Part shown: piece after piece, positions 5,276-6,875 of the stretch
Layout of the letters: the number at the start of each line of letters is the position of its first letter
Position numbering within the stretch: position 1 is the first letter of the stretch
Assembly: GCA_043766915.1 (NCBI GenBank)
Contig: JAYUHO010000038.1
Coordinates: 1 to 6,875 of the forward strand
From: JANNAT01 sp043766915
Lineage (GTDB): Bacteria; Pseudomonadota; Alphaproteobacteria; Rhodobacterales; Rhodobacteraceae
Reading direction: 5' to 3'
DNA length: 6,875 bases
Notes under the pieces: model-generated
Told to the model about the DNA's origin: nothing
Databases searched by the model: none
The model's input: the letters and a program-made list of their open reading frames with translations, nothing else
Made by a program: the position numbers and the translations under genes

Positions 5276-6190
5276 TCAGGCAAATATCATCGACGACAGC
5301 CGTCGGCGACCGGCCAAAACAATCGGGTCCTGCGGCTTGAGCGCGTCAAAGATGGTAAACAGTTGCTTGCGGGCGGCGCCATCGTTCCAGTCGCTATCAA
5401 GTTTGAAAACCGCCAGCAAAGTATCGACCGCCTCCTGGGCCTTGTCGGCGGCAAGCAGCGCCAGCGCCAGATCGAACATCAGCTGCGGGTTTGTCGGATC
5501 GGCCAGATGAGCTGCCCGCAGATCATCCTCGGGGCCCGCCTTGGCGGTCTGGCGGGCAAGGTCAAGTTTCGCACGCACCGGGTCAATCTCTTTGGCCGAT
5601 GCGATGGCGGCCGGGATGGCATCCAGCAGTTCTTGGGCTGTGTCGATATCGCCCATGGCCAGATGGGCGCGGATCAGGCCGGAATAGGCTGCGGGATTTT
5701 CGGGCTCTTCTTCCAACACGGCGGCGAATGTTTCAGCGGCGTCGGCAAAGTCGCCATCGATCAGCATTGTCTCGGCGGCCAAAATGGCATCTGCCAACCC
5801 GCCATCAGGTTCGGTGGCAAGGGCGGCCATCTGATCGACAAAGCGTTTCACCTCGGAGGCCGAAACAGCGCCCTGAAAGCCATCGGCGGGTTTGCCTTGC
5901 CAAAAGGCATAGACGGTGGGGATGGATTGAATGCGCAACTGCGCGGCCAGAGCCTGATTTTGATCGACGTTGATCTTGACCATCCGCACGCGGCCCTTGG
6001 CGGCGGTTACGGCGGCTTCAAGCTGGGGGCCCAGCGTTTTGCAGGGGCCGCACCAGGGGGCCCAGAAATCGACGATCACCGGGACAGTATTTGACGGATC
6101 GATCACGTCTTGCAGAAATGTAGCTTCGGTGCCGTCCTTGATCAGGTCGGGCGCGACAGGGGCGGTGGGTGTTTCGGTGATCCCGAGCAT
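5276..6190 (-). CDS. cnoX: Thioredoxin-TPR co-chaperone, CnoX/YbbN family
   Basis: This 304-residue protein joins a thioredoxin domain (about 15-120) to a TPR-like helical region (about 130-300), the CnoX (YbbN) architecture. The thioredoxin domain has DFWAPWCGPC (41-50) with both cysteines C47 and C50, and the cis-proline P91 in SIPTVYAF. E. coli CnoX has lost this redox motif, whereas Caulobacter CnoX is reported to be redox-active, so this protein is probably both a holdase and a thiol reductant. CnoX proteins protect clients from oxidative aggregation and pass them to GroEL or DnaK. TPR helices are seen as AAETFAAVLEEEPENPAAYSG and further repeats. The frame opens upstream to an ATG at 6274, but the extension is not thioredoxin-like. 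ATG 6190 is preceded by GAGG at six bases and begins like related proteins. It is the first gene of a three-gene operon. Confidence 0.9.
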   Translation of the reverse strand: MLGITETPTAPVAPDLIKDGTEATFLQDVIDPSNTVPVIVDFWAPWCGPCKTLGPQLEAAVTAAKGRVRMVKINVDQNQALAAQLRIQSIPTVYAFWQGKPADGFQGAVSASEVKRFVDQMAALATEPDGGLADAILAAETMLIDGDFADAAETFAAVLEEEPENPAAYSGLIRAHLAMGDIDTAQELLDAIPAAIASAKEIDPVRAKLDLARQTAKAGPEDDLRAAHLADPTNPQLMFDLALALLAADKAQEAVDTLLAVFKLDSDWNDGAARKQLFTIFDALKPQDPIVLAGRRRLSSMIFA

Positions 6191-6250
6191 GGTATCCTCA
6201 ACTGGCAAAGGCTTTGACGGTATATGCGCGCCGGGGACAAGAAGTTGAAG

Positions 6251-6280
6251 GGGCAAGATGCATTTTCGCGGCACTTGCCC
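6251..6280. repeat. Imperfect palindrome in the cnoX/SGNH divergent spacer
   Basis: GGGCAAG (6251-6257) and CTTGCCC (6274-6280) are perfect inverted copies. Inside them TGC (6259-6261) pairs with GCA (6271-6273), leaving one unpaired A and a 9-base loop. It lies 61 bases upstream of the cnoX ATG and 66 upstream of the SGNH gene, so it could be an operator shared by both directions. No known regulator motif is recognised. No convincing -35/-10 pair is visible for either gene in this spacer. Confidence 0.45.
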
Positions 6281-6345
6281 TTAAAATGGGTTGCGTGTGC
6301 CGGGGGCCGGGGCTTTAGTATTTTGGTGCAAAAAGGAGAGTTCGC

Positions 6346-6875
6346 ATGACCGTTCTGATGACCTATGGCGACAGCAACACGCATGGCACGCCGCCGATTA
6401 TCACCATCGGCGAGTATGACCGCTTTGATGCCGCAACGCGGTGGCCAAGGCGGGTGGCGGCGGAATTGGGATGGGAAGTGGTCGAGGAAGGTCTGCCAGG
6501 ACGCACCGCACAGTTTGATGATCCGATCATGGGCAGTCATATGAATGGGCAGGTCGGGTTGAAGATGGCGCTGTGCAGTCATGGGCCGATTGATCTGTTG
6601 ACGATCATGTTGGGCACCAATGATGTGAAGGCGCGGTTTGGGGCTGGGCCCGAGATGGTGGTGGGGGGGATTGCATCGTTGTTGGATATTGCCCAAGGGG
6701 TGGAAATGCAGACCCGTCATGGCGGGTTTCAGATATTGCTGATCTGTCCGCCGCCGGTTGTTGAAGTTGGGCCGATCAAGGCGGAATTTTACGGCGGGGC
6801 GGCAAAATCTAAGGGATTGCCCGCGCCTATGGCGGCCTTGGCGGCGGCGCGGGGTGTTGGGTTTCTGGACGCAGG
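6346..6875 (+). CDS. SGNH/GDSL hydrolase, MsAcT-like arylesterase/acyltransferase (partial, cut by window end)
   Basis: The first 176 codons of an SGNH-fold esterase are visible. Block I is MTYGDSNTHG with the nucleophile S10. Block II glycine is G52 in EEGLPGRT (47-54), and block III is IMLGTNDVK (87-95) with the oxyanion-hole asparagine N92. EEGL..RT, DDP, IMLGTND.K, CPPP (134-137) and FLDAG near the cut all match the order seen in Mycobacterium smegmatis acyltransferase MsAcT and related arylesterases. The catalytic Asp-x-x-His block near the C-terminus lies beyond the window and cannot be checked. No signal peptide is seen, so it is probably cytoplasmic, acting on small esters; the natural substrate is unknown. 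The ATG at 6346 has a strong ribosome-binding site, AGGAG at 6334-6338, seven bases upstream. It is divergent from cnoX. Confidence 0.87.
   Translation, partial: MTVLMTYGDSNTHGTPPIITIGEYDRFDAATRWPRRVAAELGWEVVEEGLPGRTAQFDDPIMGSHMNGQVGLKMALCSHGPIDLLTIMLGTNDVKARFGAGPEMVVGGIASLLDIAQGVEMQTRHGGFQILLICPPPVVEVGPIKAEFYGGAAKSKGLPAPMAALAAARGVGFLDA

Noticed and set aside
5084..6094. 336-codon plus-strand frame opposite the Lon-N and CnoX genes
   Set aside because: It crosses two real genes on the other strand, is Gly/Gln/Arg-rich without motifs, and has no ribosome-binding site worth noting.
6191..6274. 28-residue extension of the CnoX-like protein from ATG 6274
   Set aside because: The extension overlaps the palindrome, is not thioredoxin-like, and ATG 6190 has a well-spaced GAGG ribosome-binding site.
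6219..6300. Heat-shock (RpoH) promoter upstream of cnoX
   Set aside because: CATATACCG and CCCATTTT on the minus strand resemble RpoH -10 elements, but no CTTG-type -35 is found at a fitting distance from either.
6142..6720. 192-codon minus-strand frame covering the cnoX leader and the SGNH gene
   Set aside because: It runs antisense through the SGNH catalytic blocks and through the cnoX upstream spacer; His/Pro-rich composition indicates a shadow frame.
1..6875. Mobile element, phage, defence or CRISPR system
   Set aside because: No transposase, integrase, repeat-spacer pattern, terminal repeats or tRNA-linked attachment site is visible. All long genes belong to housekeeping families.

Overview
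This window looks like ordinary core chromosome from an alphaproteobacterium, most likely the Rhodobacterales (Roseobacter/Rhodobacter group). The base composition is GC-rich, the protein sequences read like that group, and I recall a similar arrangement (amidase, class I aminotransferase and ftsK on one strand, with a UbiH-type monooxygenase facing away) from those genomes. That taxonomic call is inference from memory and not a database result. There are eight protein-coding genes, two of them cut by the window ends. I see no rRNA, tRNA, CRISPR array, insertion sequence, prophage or plasmid genes.

Layout. Positions 1-2931 hold a minus-strand block read right to left: an amidase-signature hydrolase (2931-1600), a DapC-type PLP aminotransferase (1452-274), and the N-terminus of the DNA translocase FtsK (262 to the left edge). 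The 147-base gap between amidase and aminotransferase has a promoter-like sequence and a weak terminator-like hairpin, so the aminotransferase and ftsK may form their own unit. A 77-base divergent spacer (2932-3008) carries a perfect 7-bp inverted repeat and separates the amidase from a plus-strand FAD monooxygenase of the UbiH/UbiF/COQ6 family (3009-4238).

The convergent gap at 4239-4421 is the most structured non-coding stretch. It has two strong back-to-back hairpins, an AT-rich block, and a canonical intrinsic terminator. To its right a second minus-strand operon reads 6190-4422: a CnoX/YbbN-type thioredoxin-TPR protein, a stand-alone Lon substrate-binding-domain protein, and a Trm112/YcaR-like small protein, the last two joined by an ATGA overlap. 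A 155-base divergent spacer (6191-6345) with an imperfect palindrome separates this operon from a plus-strand SGNH/GDSL hydrolase (6346 to the right edge) that resembles the MsAcT arylesterase/acyltransferase family.

Functionally the window covers housekeeping: chromosome segregation at division (FtsK), lysine/diaminopimelate synthesis (DapC-type), ubiquinone synthesis (UbiH-type) and protein quality control (CnoX with a Lon-N protein). I found no convincing undescribed system. The points worth checking are the proteostasis-flavoured three-gene operon with its zinc-site-less Trm112 protein, the stacked hairpins at 4270-4322, the two inverted repeats in divergent promoter regions, and the unclear translation start of the ubiH-like gene.
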